DNA from: Latilactobacillus curvatus JCM 1096 = DSM 20019 | GTDB lineage: Bacteria > Bacillota > Bacilli > Lactobacillales > Lactobacillaceae | Direction: 5' to 3' | Assembly (NCBI RefSeq): GCF_004101845.1 | Contig: NZ_CP026116.1 | Location: 992,001-1,056,000, forward strand | Length of the DNA stretch: 64,000 nucleotides | Part shown: piece by piece, positions 54,610 to 63,530 of the stretch | How positions within the stretch are numbered: position 1 is the stretch's first letter | How the letters are laid out: every line of letters begins with the position of its first letter | Made by a program: the position numbers and the translations under genes | The notes under the pieces: generated by a model | Seen by the model: only the letters and a program-made list of their open reading frames with translations | What the model was told of the DNA's origin: nothing | Database searches by the model: none

Positions 54610-55716
54610 TTAAAGGTCGGTCCCTTTTTTAGCTTTAGTCCGTAACGCTTGAATATCATATAAATAAGTAATCACTGTCTTGGTAACAGCATAAAACGGA
54701 ATCGCTAAAATCATGCCTAAAATCCCATAAATATTCCCAGCAACCAATAAGATAATGATGATGGTTAGCGGATGAATATCTAATGAACGGCCAATCACGT
54801 TAGGATAAATCAAGTTCCCATCGATTTGTTGAACAACAATGACGACAACAATCACCATGATTGTTTTGGGAATCGAAATTGATAAACTGATAATCAACGC
54901 GGGCGCAATCCCAATATAAGGCCCTAAGTATGGAATTACGTTAGAAACGCCAGCAATAAATCCTAACAAATAAGCGTATGGCATCCCGATAATGAGATAA
55001 CCAATAAATGTAAAGACGCCAACGAATAAACACTCTAGAGCTTGACCACCGATATAAGCTGAAATCGTCGCCCCCATCTTCCGAAGCAAGTCCGCCACTT
55101 GGTCGTTATAACGATCAGGTAACATCTTTTGAATATTAGGCACTAAACGGTGTCCGTCTTTTAACATATAGAACAACATAATTGGAATCGTGAAGACACT
55201 AACTGTAACGCTCGTAATCGCACCAATCATACTACCAAAACCAGATGTGAAACTCTTCATAACTTTTTCAGCAATCTTCGATGGTTTTAAATCTAACTGA
55301 TTGACGTATTTATTGAAGTCAATGTTTTTCAAGCGCGGATTGCTAGATAAATCATCCGCTACTTTTTGCAGTCGATGAGCAAAATCTGGTAGGTTCGTCA
55401 CAAGTTGTGTGATTTGTTTAATCAAGTTAGGAATCACAGTGGCTACAATGAAAATTAAACCGCCAAAAAAGACGATGAAGATAATCGTAATCGCCCAGTT
55501 GCGTGATATTTTGAGTTTACCTAACAGATTGATTAGCGGGTTAAACAGGTAAAATAATAATCCCGCGCCAATAATTGGCCCAAATAAAGTTGAAATAAAG
55601 GTGCCAATTGGATCAAATAAGAAGCTAATTTTGGTGCAAACAAAGATTAACACAGCCAAAATCAAAAGCTCAATTGACCAAAATAATAGTTTTGATTGGC
55701 GTAAACGATCAAACAT
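54610..55716 (-). CDS. AI-2E (PerM/UPF0118) family transporter
   Basis: 368 residues with about eight hydrophobic segments: two pairs at the N-terminus, a soluble region at 120-190, then the conserved C-terminal membrane block with GIAPALIISLSIS, the DGNLIYPNVIGRSLDIHPLTIIIILLVAGNIYGILGM block and AIPFYAV. Members have been linked to sodium/proton antiport or export of small molecules; the AI-2 function applies only to a few. The ATG at 55716 is seven bases after GGGGGG. Substrate unknown. Confidence 0.85.
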   Translation of the reverse strand: MFDRLRQSKLLFWSIELLILAVLIFVCTKISFLFDPIGTFISTLFGPIIGAGLLFYLFNPLINLLGKLKISRNWAITIIFIVFFGGLIFIVATVIPNLIKQITQLVTNLPDFAHRLQKVADDLSSNPRLKNIDFNKYVNQLDLKPSKIAEKVMKSFTSGFGSMIGAITSVTVSVFTIPIMLFYMLKDGHRLVPNIQKMLPDRYNDQVADLLRKMGATISAYIGGQALECLFVGVFTFIGYLIIGMPYAYLLGFIAGVSNVIPYLGPYIGIAPALIISLSISIPKTIMVIVVVIVVQQIDGNLIYPNVIGRSLDIHPLTIIIILLVAGNIYGILGMILAIPFYAVTKTVITYLYDIQALRTKAKKGTDL

Positions 55717-55847
55717 GCAGTATCCCCCCAGTGTGCCTATGTCACACAAAACGCATTTTATGCTATCATAGTGTAACGATTATTGTTATTGTACCAAATT
55801 TTATAGTGATACACATTGATTATTCCTTTTGAAGAGGTGGTTTTTTA

Positions 55848-56285
55848 ATGTTAGTGAAACAAACTCGTGATTTAAAAAGTACGGTTTATCAAGATAGTTT
55901 GGCAATTCGGCAAGCCGTATTCATTGTTGAACAACACGTGCCTGCTGAACTTGAGATTGATGAATTCGAAGACCAATCGATTTATTTTGTCGGCTACGTT
56001 GCTGATCAAGCCGTTGTGACGTTGCGGCTCATCGAAGCGGACTCAGATTATCATGTTCAACGTGTCGCAGTTAGCCGTTCAGCACGGCATCATGGTTATG
56101 GTCAAGAACTGATGCGTGCCGCTGAAGTTTTTGCTCGGGAATCAGGCAAAGCAACGCTCACTTTAAATGCTCAATTAAGTGCAGTACCGTTCTATACGCA
56201 ACTTAATTTTCAAGCAACCGCCAAACCACAGTTCCTAGATGCCGGGATTATGCATCAAGAAATGGTTAAAAAATTAACTGACTAA
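55848..56285 (+). CDS. GNAT-family N-acetyltransferase (ElaA/YitI-like)
   Basis: Transfers an acetyl group from acetyl-CoA; substrate unknown. 145 residues. The start region RQAVFIVEQHVPAELEIDEFEDQS is typical of the ElaA/YitI branch. The acetyl-CoA-binding motif A is RVAVSRSARHHGYGQELM (R/Q-x-x-G-x-G/A type), and the C-terminal beta-bulge AVPFYTQLNFQA completes the fold. An AGAGG site precedes the ATG. Stands alone upstream of a membrane protein gene about 60 bases away. Confidence 0.88.
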   Translation: MLVKQTRDLKSTVYQDSLAIRQAVFIVEQHVPAELEIDEFEDQSIYFVGYVADQAVVTLRLIEADSDYHVQRVAVSRSARHHGYGQELMRAAEVFARESGKATLTLNAQLSAVPFYTQLNFQATAKPQFLDAGIMHQEMVKKLTD

Positions 56286-56347
56286 TTGTCATTTCACCAC
56301 TAAATGACTTATAATGAACACAGCTTAATAACAGAAAGGACGTTACC

Positions 56348-56821
56348 ATGCCTAAGCAAAAATCACTTCTTGTCCACTTATTTTTCTTCATTATCCCTTA
56401 TCTACTCGTCATTACGATTGCCGCAACGGCTTACGACAGTCTTGTGATTCACAGTGCCACTTGGGATCGCACCTTGTTCAGTGCTCTAATCAGCAGCACC
56501 CTAATGTTATTTATTAAAGTTCCAATCGAACGACCGTTGACGATTATGGCTGACTTAGCCCCTAACCAAACACTTAAAATGGTAACAAGTTTCTTCCTAG
56601 TAGAACGTTCACTTGGTATTAAGATTGCTAACTTCATTTTTGATGGCATCCTTTTCTGCCTTGCAACTTATCTATTACGCCACTTCTTGCCACTCAACAT
56701 CATTGCTGGTAGTTTACTCGGCTGGTGCGTCTTCGCGCTTTTGCTATCCATCAGCATCGGTGCTGGCATCGGCTTTAAAACATTAACGATTCAACAAGAT
56801 ACTTCAGTCGAAAACGATTAA
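56348..56821 (+). CDS. Hypothetical four-helix membrane protein
   Basis: 157 residues with four predicted membrane helices (about 8-28, 43-60, 94-115 and 117-140). A conserved-looking polar patch lies in KVPIERPLTIMADLAPNQ. The ends are polar. I do not recognise the family and see no catalytic or transport motif. It follows the acetyltransferase gene with its own AGAAAGGA ribosome site and is closed by a terminator, so the two may be co-transcribed. Confidence 0.75.
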   Translation: MPKQKSLLVHLFFFIIPYLLVITIAATAYDSLVIHSATWDRTLFSALISSTLMLFIKVPIERPLTIMADLAPNQTLKMVTSFFLVERSLGIKIANFIFDGILFCLATYLLRHFLPLNIIAGSLLGWCVFALLLSISIGAGIGFKTLTIQQDTSVEND

Positions 56822-56828
56822 CCCATAC

Positions 56829-56865
56829 AAAAAAGCTCCAGTCAATCAATGACTGGGGCTTTTTT
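56829..56865. terminator. Bidirectional terminator between the membrane-protein gene and the DUF402 gene
   Basis: AAAAGCTCCAGTCA / TGACTGGGGCTTTT with a short loop and T run. Confidence 0.85.
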
Positions 56866-56885
56866 GCTTGAGACTAAATAGTGTT

Positions 56886-57428
56886 CTAACGACGGTGCGC
56901 CAATTCTTGATACCGGTTATACCAAATATCAATGTATTCCTTCGAAAAGGGCCCTTTGCCATTGTTGATCCAATCAACCAAAACCTTAACGTTGGCTTTT
57001 AAAATCCGATCAGTTTCGGCGGAATAATGCCATTTCGCACTGTGCGCTTCATATTCATCGACATCTAGAAGCCGTTTTTCGCCATTGGGGAAAACCTTCA
57101 CATCTAAATCATAATCGATATACTTAAGCGCCTCTTGATCCATGACATGCGGCGATGCCAAATTACAATAATAAGAAACGCCGCCTTCACGAATCATTGT
57201 CACCACGTTAAACCAATACTTCTTATGGAAATAAATAAGTGCCGGCTCCCGCGTGACCCACTTTCTGCCGTCTGACTCTGTAACTAAGGTATGATCGTTA
57301 CAACCAATGACTGCGTTCTCGCTGGTTTTTAAAACCATCGTATCGCGCCAAGTGCGGTGTAAACTCCCATCGTGTTTATAACTTTGAATCGCTATATAGT
57401 CGCCTTCTTTGGGAATACTCATCGACAT
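56886..57428 (-). CDS. DUF402 nucleoside tri-/diphosphate phosphatase (YgaC/Ntdp-like)
   Basis: 180 residues of the DUF402/UPF0374 family. The strands [41 protein letters not shown] and the acidic metal site [23 protein letters not shown] match Bacillus YgaC and Staphylococcus Ntdp closely. Characterised homologues hydrolyse nucleoside tri- and diphosphates. The ATG at 57428 is chosen since GGAAAG lies six bases upstream; an ATG two codons later is equally close to the family start. Divergent or unrelated to neighbours. Confidence 0.88.
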   Translation of the reverse strand: MSMSIPKEGDYIAIQSYKHDGSLHRTWRDTMVLKTSENAVIGCNDHTLVTESDGRKWVTREPALIYFHKKYWFNVVTMIREGGVSYYCNLASPHVMDQEALKYIDYDLDVKVFPNGEKRLLDVDEYEAHSAKWHYSAETDRILKANVKVLVDWINNGKGPFSKEYIDIWYNRYQELAHRR

Positions 57429-57508
57429 ACCCAGCTTTCCAAGGTTATTATTCATAATCACCTATCATTATAGCAAAGACTCGCAAATTTACCTAAAACT
57501 TTCTACCA

Positions 57509-58651
57509 TTAATTGGTTGACAAACGTGCCGCTAACTTCTTTTGCACAGTCGGTAATGCAACGTCAGCTAATTGTGCCTCGGTATACCATTGGCCTGGGA
57601 AAAAGGCGAGGTCGGCATCTGCTGCAAGTTGTGCTTCTAAAAGGGTAATTGTCCATTTAAGATGCGTAAAAACGTGCACCACAGGTTTTAAACCTGATTC
57701 ATGTAATTGCTGCAATTCTAGCGCAAAAGCCTCTTTAAAATAAGCTTCGATACGAGCTAGTTGTTCTTCCGGTGTCAATAATTCATCGTCGGTTGCTTGC
57801 AAGTCTTCCGCAGCGACTAGTGGATAAGTGGACAGGTTCGCTAATAAACCGGTACTCGGTCGTTTTTGAAATAATAAGCCCCTTTGCGAGCGAATCACAA
57901 CTGCAAACATCGCAACTGGTTTTTGTTTTGCTTTCTTCGTCTTGACTGGATAATCCAATAAGGTGCCATCTTGATAACTCCGGAAAAACGGTGCTAACGC
58001 CGTCTCACCAACCGTTGGATTCTTTGCCGTACAAACTTGCGAGCCAAAATCCATCACGGCTTGGTTAAAGTCACCTGGGCGATCTTTGGGAATCAGCGGT
58101 AAAATCGCATCGTAAAAAATGTGGCGGTTCTTTGGATTGGCAATATCAGCATCGATTTTCAATAACCGACTGAACACCCGAAAAGCATTGCCATCGATTG
58201 CTGGGACAACTTCGCCAAAACAAATACTGGCGATAGCGCCCGCTGTGTACGGTCCAATCCCGGCTAACTTTTCTAATTCAGCCGCGGTTGTTGGCCACTG
58301 GCCATTGTAGTCGTCGACGACTTGGCGCGCTGCTTTTTGTAAGTTACGCGCGCGCGAATAATAACCAAGTCCCTCCCACGTTTTCATTAATAAGTCCTCT
58401 GGAGCGGCCGCTAAGTCTGCCACCGTTGGAAAAGTCGCCAAGAACCGTTCATAGTACGGAATCACTGTTTGAACCTGCGTTTGCTGAAGCATAATTTCAG
58501 ATAGCCAGACACGATAGGGCTCTTGATTCTGGCGCCAAGGCAAGTCCCGGCGGTTTTCATCATACCAAGTCATAAACGCGGTTTGAAACGCGTCCCGTTC
58601 ACTCGGTGCCATCTGATAGTTCTTGTTCGTCGATGAAGTGGTTGATTGCAT
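57509..58651 (-). CDS. mutY: A/G-specific adenine DNA glycosylase without Fe-S cluster
   Basis: Removes adenine mispaired with 8-oxoguanine. 380 residues. The catalytic Glu is in EIMLQQTQVQTV, the helix-hairpin-helix is LEKLAGIGPYTAGAIASI, and the catalytic Asp is in VPAIDGNAFRVFSRL. The C-terminal NUDIX-like domain recognises 8-oxoG. The normal C-x6-C-x2-C-x5-C cluster loop is reduced to a single Cys (SQVCTAKNPTVGETALAPFF), so this is a clusterless MutY as reported for several lactobacilli. The start follows AAAGGA and lies 53 bases inside recX. A TTG one codon upstream is an alternative. Confidence 0.93.
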   Translation of the reverse strand: MQSTTSSTNKNYQMAPSERDAFQTAFMTWYDENRRDLPWRQNQEPYRVWLSEIMLQQTQVQTVIPYYERFLATFPTVADLAAAPEDLLMKTWEGLGYYSRARNLQKAARQVVDDYNGQWPTTAAELEKLAGIGPYTAGAIASICFGEVVPAIDGNAFRVFSRLLKIDADIANPKNRHIFYDAILPLIPKDRPGDFNQAVMDFGSQVCTAKNPTVGETALAPFFRSYQDGTLLDYPVKTKKAKQKPVAMFAVVIRSQRGLLFQKRPSTGLLANLSTYPLVAAEDLQATDDELLTPEEQLARIEAYFKEAFALELQQLHESGLKPVVHVFTHLKWTITLLEAQLAADADLAFFPGQWYTEAQLADVALPTVQKKLAARLSTN

Positions 58652-59405
58652 CAATATTAAATCCTTTCCGATACAACGCTTGTTGCATCTTCATCCGGCG
58701 TTCTCGTGGTTCGAGTAATCGATAACGGCGCCATTTTTTTGCACCAAGTTCAGCAAGCGCGTCAGCTTCACTATCTTCATCGGCTTCAAGGGCCAACACT
58801 TCAATAATTAAACTAAGGCTGTCACCGCCAAACCCTTTTTGCATTAAACCTTGTTTGACTTTTTGCTGCTGTTCAAAGAATGAACTATGACGGTATTTCT
58901 TCGCCAACTTCTTAGCAGCTGCTAACCCAACCGCAACTTGATCATCCACTGAATAATGACTAAGTGCTTGATCGATATGGGCAGCACTAACACCTTTTTG
59001 GATTAATTTCTGGCGGACTACTTTGGGGCCCTTATCAGCGGTATTAATCACAGTACGAACGTAGCTATCGGCGTAATCCTGATCGTCGATATAATGTAAC
59101 TCGCGTAGTTTTGCCAAGCTAGTCTGGATCCCTTCTGGAGTGATCTCGTGTTCGCGTAAATATTGCGTTAGTTCCTTTTCCGTCCGCAATTGGTGACTCA
59201 GATAATTGAGCGCCAATTGATACGCTTTGGCATTATCATCGTCTTTTTGAATGTCGCGTTGCAGTTGACTATCAATCTCTAAATCCTTCGCTAAACGGTA
59301 TTTAATCAAGACACTCTCGGTCACGCCGAAAGCGAATTGCTCATCGATAAAAATATTATAGCGGCCTGATTTTTTCTGTGCCGTTATTTTGGTAATCTTC
59401 GGCAT
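58599..59405 (-). CDS. recX: RecA regulator RecX
   Basis: Modulates RecA filaments. 268 residues, the long Firmicutes form. Tandem three-helix repeats are visible (ALNYLSHQLRTEKELTQYL, ELHYIDDQDYADSYVRTVIN and KGPKVVRQKLIQKGV). The C-terminal part is rich in Arg/Lys. It overlaps mutY downstream and lies one base after the small membrane protein gene, so the three form a probable DNA-repair operon. Confidence 0.92.
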   Translation of the reverse strand: MPKITKITAQKKSGRYNIFIDEQFAFGVTESVLIKYRLAKDLEIDSQLQRDIQKDDDNAKAYQLALNYLSHQLRTEKELTQYLREHEITPEGIQTSLAKLRELHYIDDQDYADSYVRTVINTADKGPKVVRQKLIQKGVSAAHIDQALSHYSVDDQVAVGLAAAKKLAKKYRHSSFFEQQQKVKQGLMQKGFGGDSLSLIIEVLALEADEDSEADALAELGAKKWRRYRLLEPRERRMKMQQALYRKGFNIDAINHFIDEQELSDGTE

Positions 59406-59406
59406 G

Positions 59407-59586
59407 TTATTCTCCCTTGTTACGTGTTGCTTTGATGTTTAAATAGACTTTAAATCCAATGACCACGACGGCGAGCACTAAAGTCCCGATGATCAGTGGT
59501 AAGCTCTTGTGTTGGAAGGCATAAACGCCAATTCCGAGTACAATCAGCATGGCGATTAAAAATTGATTTCGTTCCCAAAAATTCAT
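59407..59586 (-). CDS. Small two-helix membrane protein
   Basis: 59 residues with two hydrophobic segments (about 10-25 and 31-50) and a basic C-terminal tail. The ATG at 59586 has AAGGAG nine bases upstream; an upstream in-frame ATG would add an unconvincing Arg/Cys-rich extension. It ends one base before recX begins and is likely first in the recX-mutY operon. No family recognised. Confidence 0.75.
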   Translation of the reverse strand: MNFWERNQFLIAMLIVLGIGVYAFQHKSLPLIIGTLVLAVVVIGFKVYLNIKATRNKGE

Positions 59587-59757
59587 GTGGCTTCGCTCCT
59601 TACTTTGACTTCCTGTAGCATAGCATAAATGGCGCACCCGGACAAAAGTCACTGCTTAATTCCCACTATTGAAGCGATTTTTCAGTGCTAAGTCTGTTAT
59701 ACTGAATGCAATGAGAAAAACGAGTATCATTATTTTATATTAATAGGAGCGGATTAA

Positions 59758-61143
59758 ATGCCAGAACAAACAAACCAAGTCGAAGTCGGCCAACGTTTTC
59801 CATTGACGATTAAACGAATCGGCATCAATGGTGAAGGGATTGGCTATTACAAACGCAAAATTGTCTTTATTCCAGGCGCACTTCCTGAAGAAGTGGTTGT
59901 CGCAGAAGTCACCAACGTTGCCCCTCGTTTCATTGAAGCAAAAGTCCACAAACTTCGCCAAGCTTCACCACAACGGGTTACCCCTAAGGATGCCACTTAC
60001 GGCCAAGTCGGTGGGATTGAGCTTGAACACTTAAGCTATCCTGGCCAACTTGCCTTCAAAAAAGACGTCGTCGTCCAAGCGCTTGAAAAATTCAAACCAC
60101 AAGGCTACGCCAAATACAATATTACCGATACAGTCGGAATGGAAAACCCCTGGCATTATCGCAACAAAGCACAATTCCAAGTCCGCGAAATCGACGGTCA
60201 TTTAGCAGCTGGCTTATACGCTCCAAGTAGCCATACTTTAATTGATTTGCCTGAATTCGCAACCCAAACCGATTTAACAATGAAAATCATCCGAACCGTC
60301 TTGAAATTAGTCGAATCACTCGGAATTCCCGTCTTTGATGAAACTAAGAATGCTGGGATTTTAAAAACATTGGTCGTTCGCGAATCTTTTTCAACCGGTG
60401 AAGCGCAACTGACCTTCATTACCAACTCCCCTAAACTACCGCAAAAGCACGCCTTGATTACAGCCATCCAAGCTGAATTGCCCGAAGTGGTTTCAATCAT
60501 GCAAAATATCAACAAAGGGAAAAACGTGCTCGTTTGGGGCGACCAAACGATTCATCTGGCTGGTCAAGAAACGATTATGGAAACTTTAAACGGCGTTCAC
60601 TTCGAATTGACTGCCCGCGCCTTTTTCCAATTGAACCCAGTTCAAACGGCTAAGATGTATAACTTAGTTCAAGATGCACTTGATCTCACACCTGAAGATC
60701 GTCTCGTCGATGCTTATTGTGGGGTGGGTACAATTGGCTTGAGTCTTGCCAATCAAGTCGCAGAAGTACGCGGCATGGACACGATTGCCGATTCAATTGA
60801 AGCGGCTAAACACAACGCAGCCATCAATGACATTCAAAACGTTGAATATGCCGTAGGGGCTGCCGAAGACCTCCTCCCAGAATGGTTGGATAATGGCTTT
60901 GTCCCAACTGCCTTGGTGGTTGACCCACCACGCACTGGCTTAGATCAAAAATTAATTGATGCCATTTTAGACAGTCGGCCATTGAAATTTGTCTACGTCT
61001 CATGTAATCCATCAACCCTTGCACGGGATTTAAAAGCCCTTGTGCATACGTACCAAGTGGAAAAAATCCAACCATTGGACATGTTCCCCCAAACGGCACG
61101 AGTTGAAGCAGTTGTGACATTAACACTAAAACGCGACCTATAA
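59758..61143 (+). CDS. rlmD: 23S rRNA (uracil-5-)-methyltransferase, RlmCD/RumA type
   Basis: Methylates uridines in 23S rRNA (U1939, and U747 in dual-site Gram-positive enzymes). 461 residues. A TRAM RNA-binding domain occupies residues 10-70. The SAM site DAYCGVGTIGLSLA is near 318, VDPPRTGLD near 388, and the catalytic Cys is in YVSCNPSTLARDL near 419. The usual cysteine cluster between TRAM and methylase (C-x5-C-G-G-C) is missing: the corresponding stretch reads PKDATYGQVGGIELEHLSY. The enzyme must therefore work without the 4Fe-4S cluster of RumA. Own promoter region and a strong terminator. Confidence 0.92.
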   Translation: MPEQTNQVEVGQRFPLTIKRIGINGEGIGYYKRKIVFIPGALPEEVVVAEVTNVAPRFIEAKVHKLRQASPQRVTPKDATYGQVGGIELEHLSYPGQLAFKKDVVVQALEKFKPQGYAKYNITDTVGMENPWHYRNKAQFQVREIDGHLAAGLYAPSSHTLIDLPEFATQTDLTMKIIRTVLKLVESLGIPVFDETKNAGILKTLVVRESFSTGEAQLTFITNSPKLPQKHALITAIQAELPEVVSIMQNINKGKNVLVWGDQTIHLAGQETIMETLNGVHFELTARAFFQLNPVQTAKMYNLVQDALDLTPEDRLVDAYCGVGTIGLSLANQVAEVRGMDTIADSIEAAKHNAAINDIQNVEYAVGAAEDLLPEWLDNGFVPTALVVDPPRTGLDQKLIDAILDSRPLKFVYVSCNPSTLARDLKALVHTYQVEKIQPLDMFPQTARVEAVVTLTLKRDL

Positions 61144-61146
61144 CGC

Positions 61147-61192
61147 AAAAAAGCGGTCCATCAACATGTGTTTGTTGATGGACCGCTTTTTT
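61147..61192 (+). terminator. Terminator of the RlmCD gene
   Basis: AAAAAAGCGGTCCATCAACA / TGTTGATGGACCGCTTTTTT is a 20-bp perfect stem with a six-base loop. Confidence 0.9.
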
Positions 61193-61210
61193 ATTTGGAC
61201 TTTAATCGCC

Positions 61211-61325
61211 TAAACGTGTTCTATAAGTCATATCCTTCCGGTTAACCCTGAATGGCAAACGATTGCTTCACAATCATTCGCCAAACTTCGTTAATGCTCA
61301 GACCGTTTCGGTTGTGACGCACTCT
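61211..61325. repeat. Palindromic repeat-family copy R10 (class II core), overlapping a coding end
   Basis: Borders TAAACGTGT ... GCACTCT, in opposite orientation to R7/R8. The core GGCAAACGATTGC / CAATCATTCGCC is the reverse complement of the R7/R8 hairpin, and CTTCCGGTTAACCCTGA matches their right block. The last codons and stop of the DUF805 gene lie inside it. Confidence 0.82.
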
Positions 61326-61818
61326 TTCTTAAGAAGAAAGCAACTAGTGGATTGTCGCTGTTGGTTGTAATCGTGTCTGTTTTCAATAACGTGATTATAA
61401 ATAAAGTTAAACCGATCAACGCCGAAATTAACGTCCATGCGCGCCCCTGATTGCCCGATGTAAAACGGGATGCAAACCCGTTCAATAACCACAATACAAC
61501 TGCTCCGCGACCATTTAACCCAGCATCCCGATAACGCCGTACACTAAGCGCCAACGTTGGAATAAACGTGAGTACCCCAAGCAACCCGATAACGATTATG
61601 TACAGCACTAATGCACCGCTCATCTTCAGTTGCACCTTTGCAGCTTGTGCAAATAGCAAAGCGAAAAATGGCATGAACCAAACAATCATTAAAATCAACA
61701 TCGCCCACCAATAACCCGCACGTGTTGTTCGCCCCGTAAAATCAAAATAACCTTTAAAATAATCTCGCCAAGCTGACTTAAACGTTACTTGCCCTGGTGT
61801 TTCTTGAATCTCGCGCAT
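61291..61818 (-). CDS. DUF805 inner membrane protein
   Basis: 175 residues with the DUF805 plan: a short cytosolic start (SAWRDYFKGYFDFTGRTTRAGYWWAML), then four membrane helices. The conserved RRYRDAGLNG motif follows the third helix. Function unknown. The ATG at 61818 is seven bases after GGAAGGGG. The final residues (about SASQPKRSEH) and the stop codon are encoded by the border of repeat R10, so the tail is probably not ancestral. Confidence 0.88.
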   Translation of the reverse strand: MREIQETPGQVTFKSAWRDYFKGYFDFTGRTTRAGYWWAMLILMIVWFMPFFALLFAQAAKVQLKMSGALVLYIIVIGLLGVLTFIPTLALSVRRYRDAGLNGRGAVVLWLLNGFASRFTSGNQGRAWTLISALIGLTLFIITLLKTDTITTNSDNPLVAFFLRKSASQPKRSEH

Positions 61819-61910
61819 TGTGAATCCCCTTCCAAAACTGATTAACTTAATTGTACCGCATTTCACCACTAATTTGATACAATAAAGGAAATCAACTTGG
61901 AGGAATTCCT

Positions 61911-62384
61911 ATGAAAATTTATTTCGCAAACGCTCTATTCTCAGCAGCAGACTTTGATTATAATGCTAAGGTTGTTGCTCAACTGCGCCAAGCAATTCAT
62001 GGTATCGATATCTATCTTCCACAAGAAAACGCCGCAATTAACGCCAAAAATGCTTATGCCAGCTCTGAAATGATCGCACAAGCCGATACAGACGAACTCG
62101 TTGCTAGCGATCTCGTCATTGCTGTTTTGGATGGTCCTACCATCGATGTTGGCGTTGCTAGTGAAATCGGTGTGGCATACGGTCGCCAAATTCCAATGAT
62201 CGGATTATACACCGACAGCCGCCAACAAGGTGCTACAAATCCACAAAAACTAGCGGCTTTACAAGAGATCGCCGAAAACCAATTCCATTACTTAAACCTT
62301 TACACAACCGGCTTAATTAAACAAAACGGCACGATTGTGAATAATGTAGACGCGTTGATTGAGGCAGTGCAAGCCCATGCCTAA
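61911..62384 (+). CDS. ntd: Nucleoside 2-deoxyribosyltransferase
   Basis: Exchanges the base of deoxyribonucleosides, a purine/pyrimidine salvage activity typical of lactobacilli. 157 residues. KIYFANALFSAADFDYNAKV gives the nucleotide-binding start. The acidic DLVIAVLDGPTIDVGVASEIGVAYG block contains the catalytic Glu and the Asp ligands of the deoxyribose. The C-terminal residues supply part of the neighbouring subunit's active site in this hexameric family. AGGAGG precedes the ATG. Confidence 0.92.
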   Translation: MKIYFANALFSAADFDYNAKVVAQLRQAIHGIDIYLPQENAAINAKNAYASSEMIAQADTDELVASDLVIAVLDGPTIDVGVASEIGVAYGRQIPMIGLYTDSRQQGATNPQKLAALQEIAENQFHYLNLYTTGLIKQNGTIVNNVDALIEAVQAHA

Positions 62385-62388
62385 TTAA

Positions 62389-62432
62389 AAATAAAGCCAT
62401 TCTTTTGTTATCTATAGTGAATGGCTATTTAT
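62389..62432 (+). terminator. Terminator of the deoxyribosyltransferase gene
   Basis: AAATAAAGCCATTC / GAATGGCTATTT (one bulge) lies five bases after the stop codon and ten bases before the IS30 element. Confidence 0.75.
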
Positions 62433-62442
62433 ATTGTATTTT

Positions 62443-63485
62443 GGTAGATTGTAAAATTAATCCGAACGCTGTTCGGACAAAAAAGATCAGCTTCCTTTAA
62501 AATGGTGTTTACCACAAACCCATCTTTTAGGAGCTGATCTTTTGTCTAGTATAACCTATTCCGAACGAATTAAAATCGAAACCTTTTGTGAACTAGGGCT
62601 GTCCAATATCCAAATGGGCGTTCGGCTGAACCGATCACCGTCAACAATTTCTTATGAATTATCTCGATGTCAACCTTATCAGGCTGAATTAGCACAAACA
62701 GATGCCGAATACAAGCGATCACGATGTGGTCGGAAAACTAAGCTGAGCGATGAGTTAAAGCAAAAAATTCTCAACCATTTACGTCTAAGCTGGTCACCAG
62801 GAATGATTGCTCACGAATTTAAACTAGCTACTAAATCTATTTATAATTGGCTAAATCAGGGGAGAATTGGTTTCTCCTTGAATGATCTACCTGAACATGG
62901 CGTACGCCAACGGCGTAACGTTGACCAACGATCCAAATATAATCAATCTTTGGGGCGATCAATTGAACAGCGTCCCATGATGATTAATCAACGTAAGCGC
63001 ATCGGCGATTTTGAACTAGATACAGTCGTTGGTCCTCGTGGGCATAGTAAGGCAGTTTTATTAACTTTAATCGATCGCAAATCACGGTTCCTTTGGGCAT
63101 ACCGGTTAAAAGATCGGACGACAGCGACTGTTAATGAAGCACTAACTAAGTTCCTAACCACTTTTAATGGTCCGGTGCACAGCTTTACTGTGGACCGTGG
63201 CACTGAGTTTAGTGGGCTAGTATCACTTGAATCACAATATGGTATTAAGACCTATTACTGCCATGCTTATACGCCAGCTGAACGTGGTAGTAATGAACGC
63301 TTTAATCGGAATTTACGTTATTTTTATCCTAAAGGGACTCGTTTTGAGCACATTAGTGCTCAAGATTTAACGACGACGTTACTCCAAATTAACCAGCGAC
63401 CGCTTAAAATACTCGACTGGCAAACACCGTATCAGGTTATGCTGACAAATTTGTCCGAAAATTCGGATTAAATTTGCAATCTACC
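62443..63485 (+). mobile_element. Complete IS30-family insertion sequence, 1043 bp
   Basis: Imperfect terminal inverted repeats start GGTAGATTG at both ends and continue through TTAATCCGAA, then a CGGACAAA block. A single transposase fills the element. Both flanks show T runs (TTTT on each side), consistent with a short target duplication but not proof. Inserted between the deoxyribosyltransferase terminator and the terminator of the neighbouring non-coding RNA. Confidence 0.92.
62542..63471 (+). CDS. IS30-family transposase
   Basis: 309 residues, apparently intact. N-terminal helix-turn-helix regions (YSERIKIETFCELGLSNIQMG and the HEFKLATKSIYNWLNQG part) bind the ends. The DDE core has Asp in FELDTVVGPRG, Asp in FTVDRGTEF and Glu in ERGSNERFNRNLRYFYPKG, in the D,D(33)E layout of IS30. 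The start is TTG after AGGAG. Likely functional. Confidence 0.93.
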   Translation: MSSITYSERIKIETFCELGLSNIQMGVRLNRSPSTISYELSRCQPYQAELAQTDAEYKRSRCGRKTKLSDELKQKILNHLRLSWSPGMIAHEFKLATKSIYNWLNQGRIGFSLNDLPEHGVRQRRNVDQRSKYNQSLGRSIEQRPMMINQRKRIGDFELDTVVGPRGHSKAVLLTLIDRKSRFLWAYRLKDRTTATVNEALTKFLTTFNGPVHSFTVDRGTEFSGLVSLESQYGIKTYYCHAYTPAERGSNERFNRNLRYFYPKGTRFEHISAQDLTTTLLQINQRPLKILDWQTPYQVMLTNLSENSD

Positions 63486-63495
63486 TTTTGAGCAT

Positions 63496-63530
63496 AAAAA
63501 AAGGATTCAAGCTTTGATATGCTTGAATCC
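63496..63530 (-). terminator. Terminator of the candidate non-coding RNA
   Basis: On the minus strand GGATTCAAGC / GCTTGAATCC with an eight-base loop is followed by seven Ts. No protein gene precedes it on this strand within the window. Confidence 0.88.
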
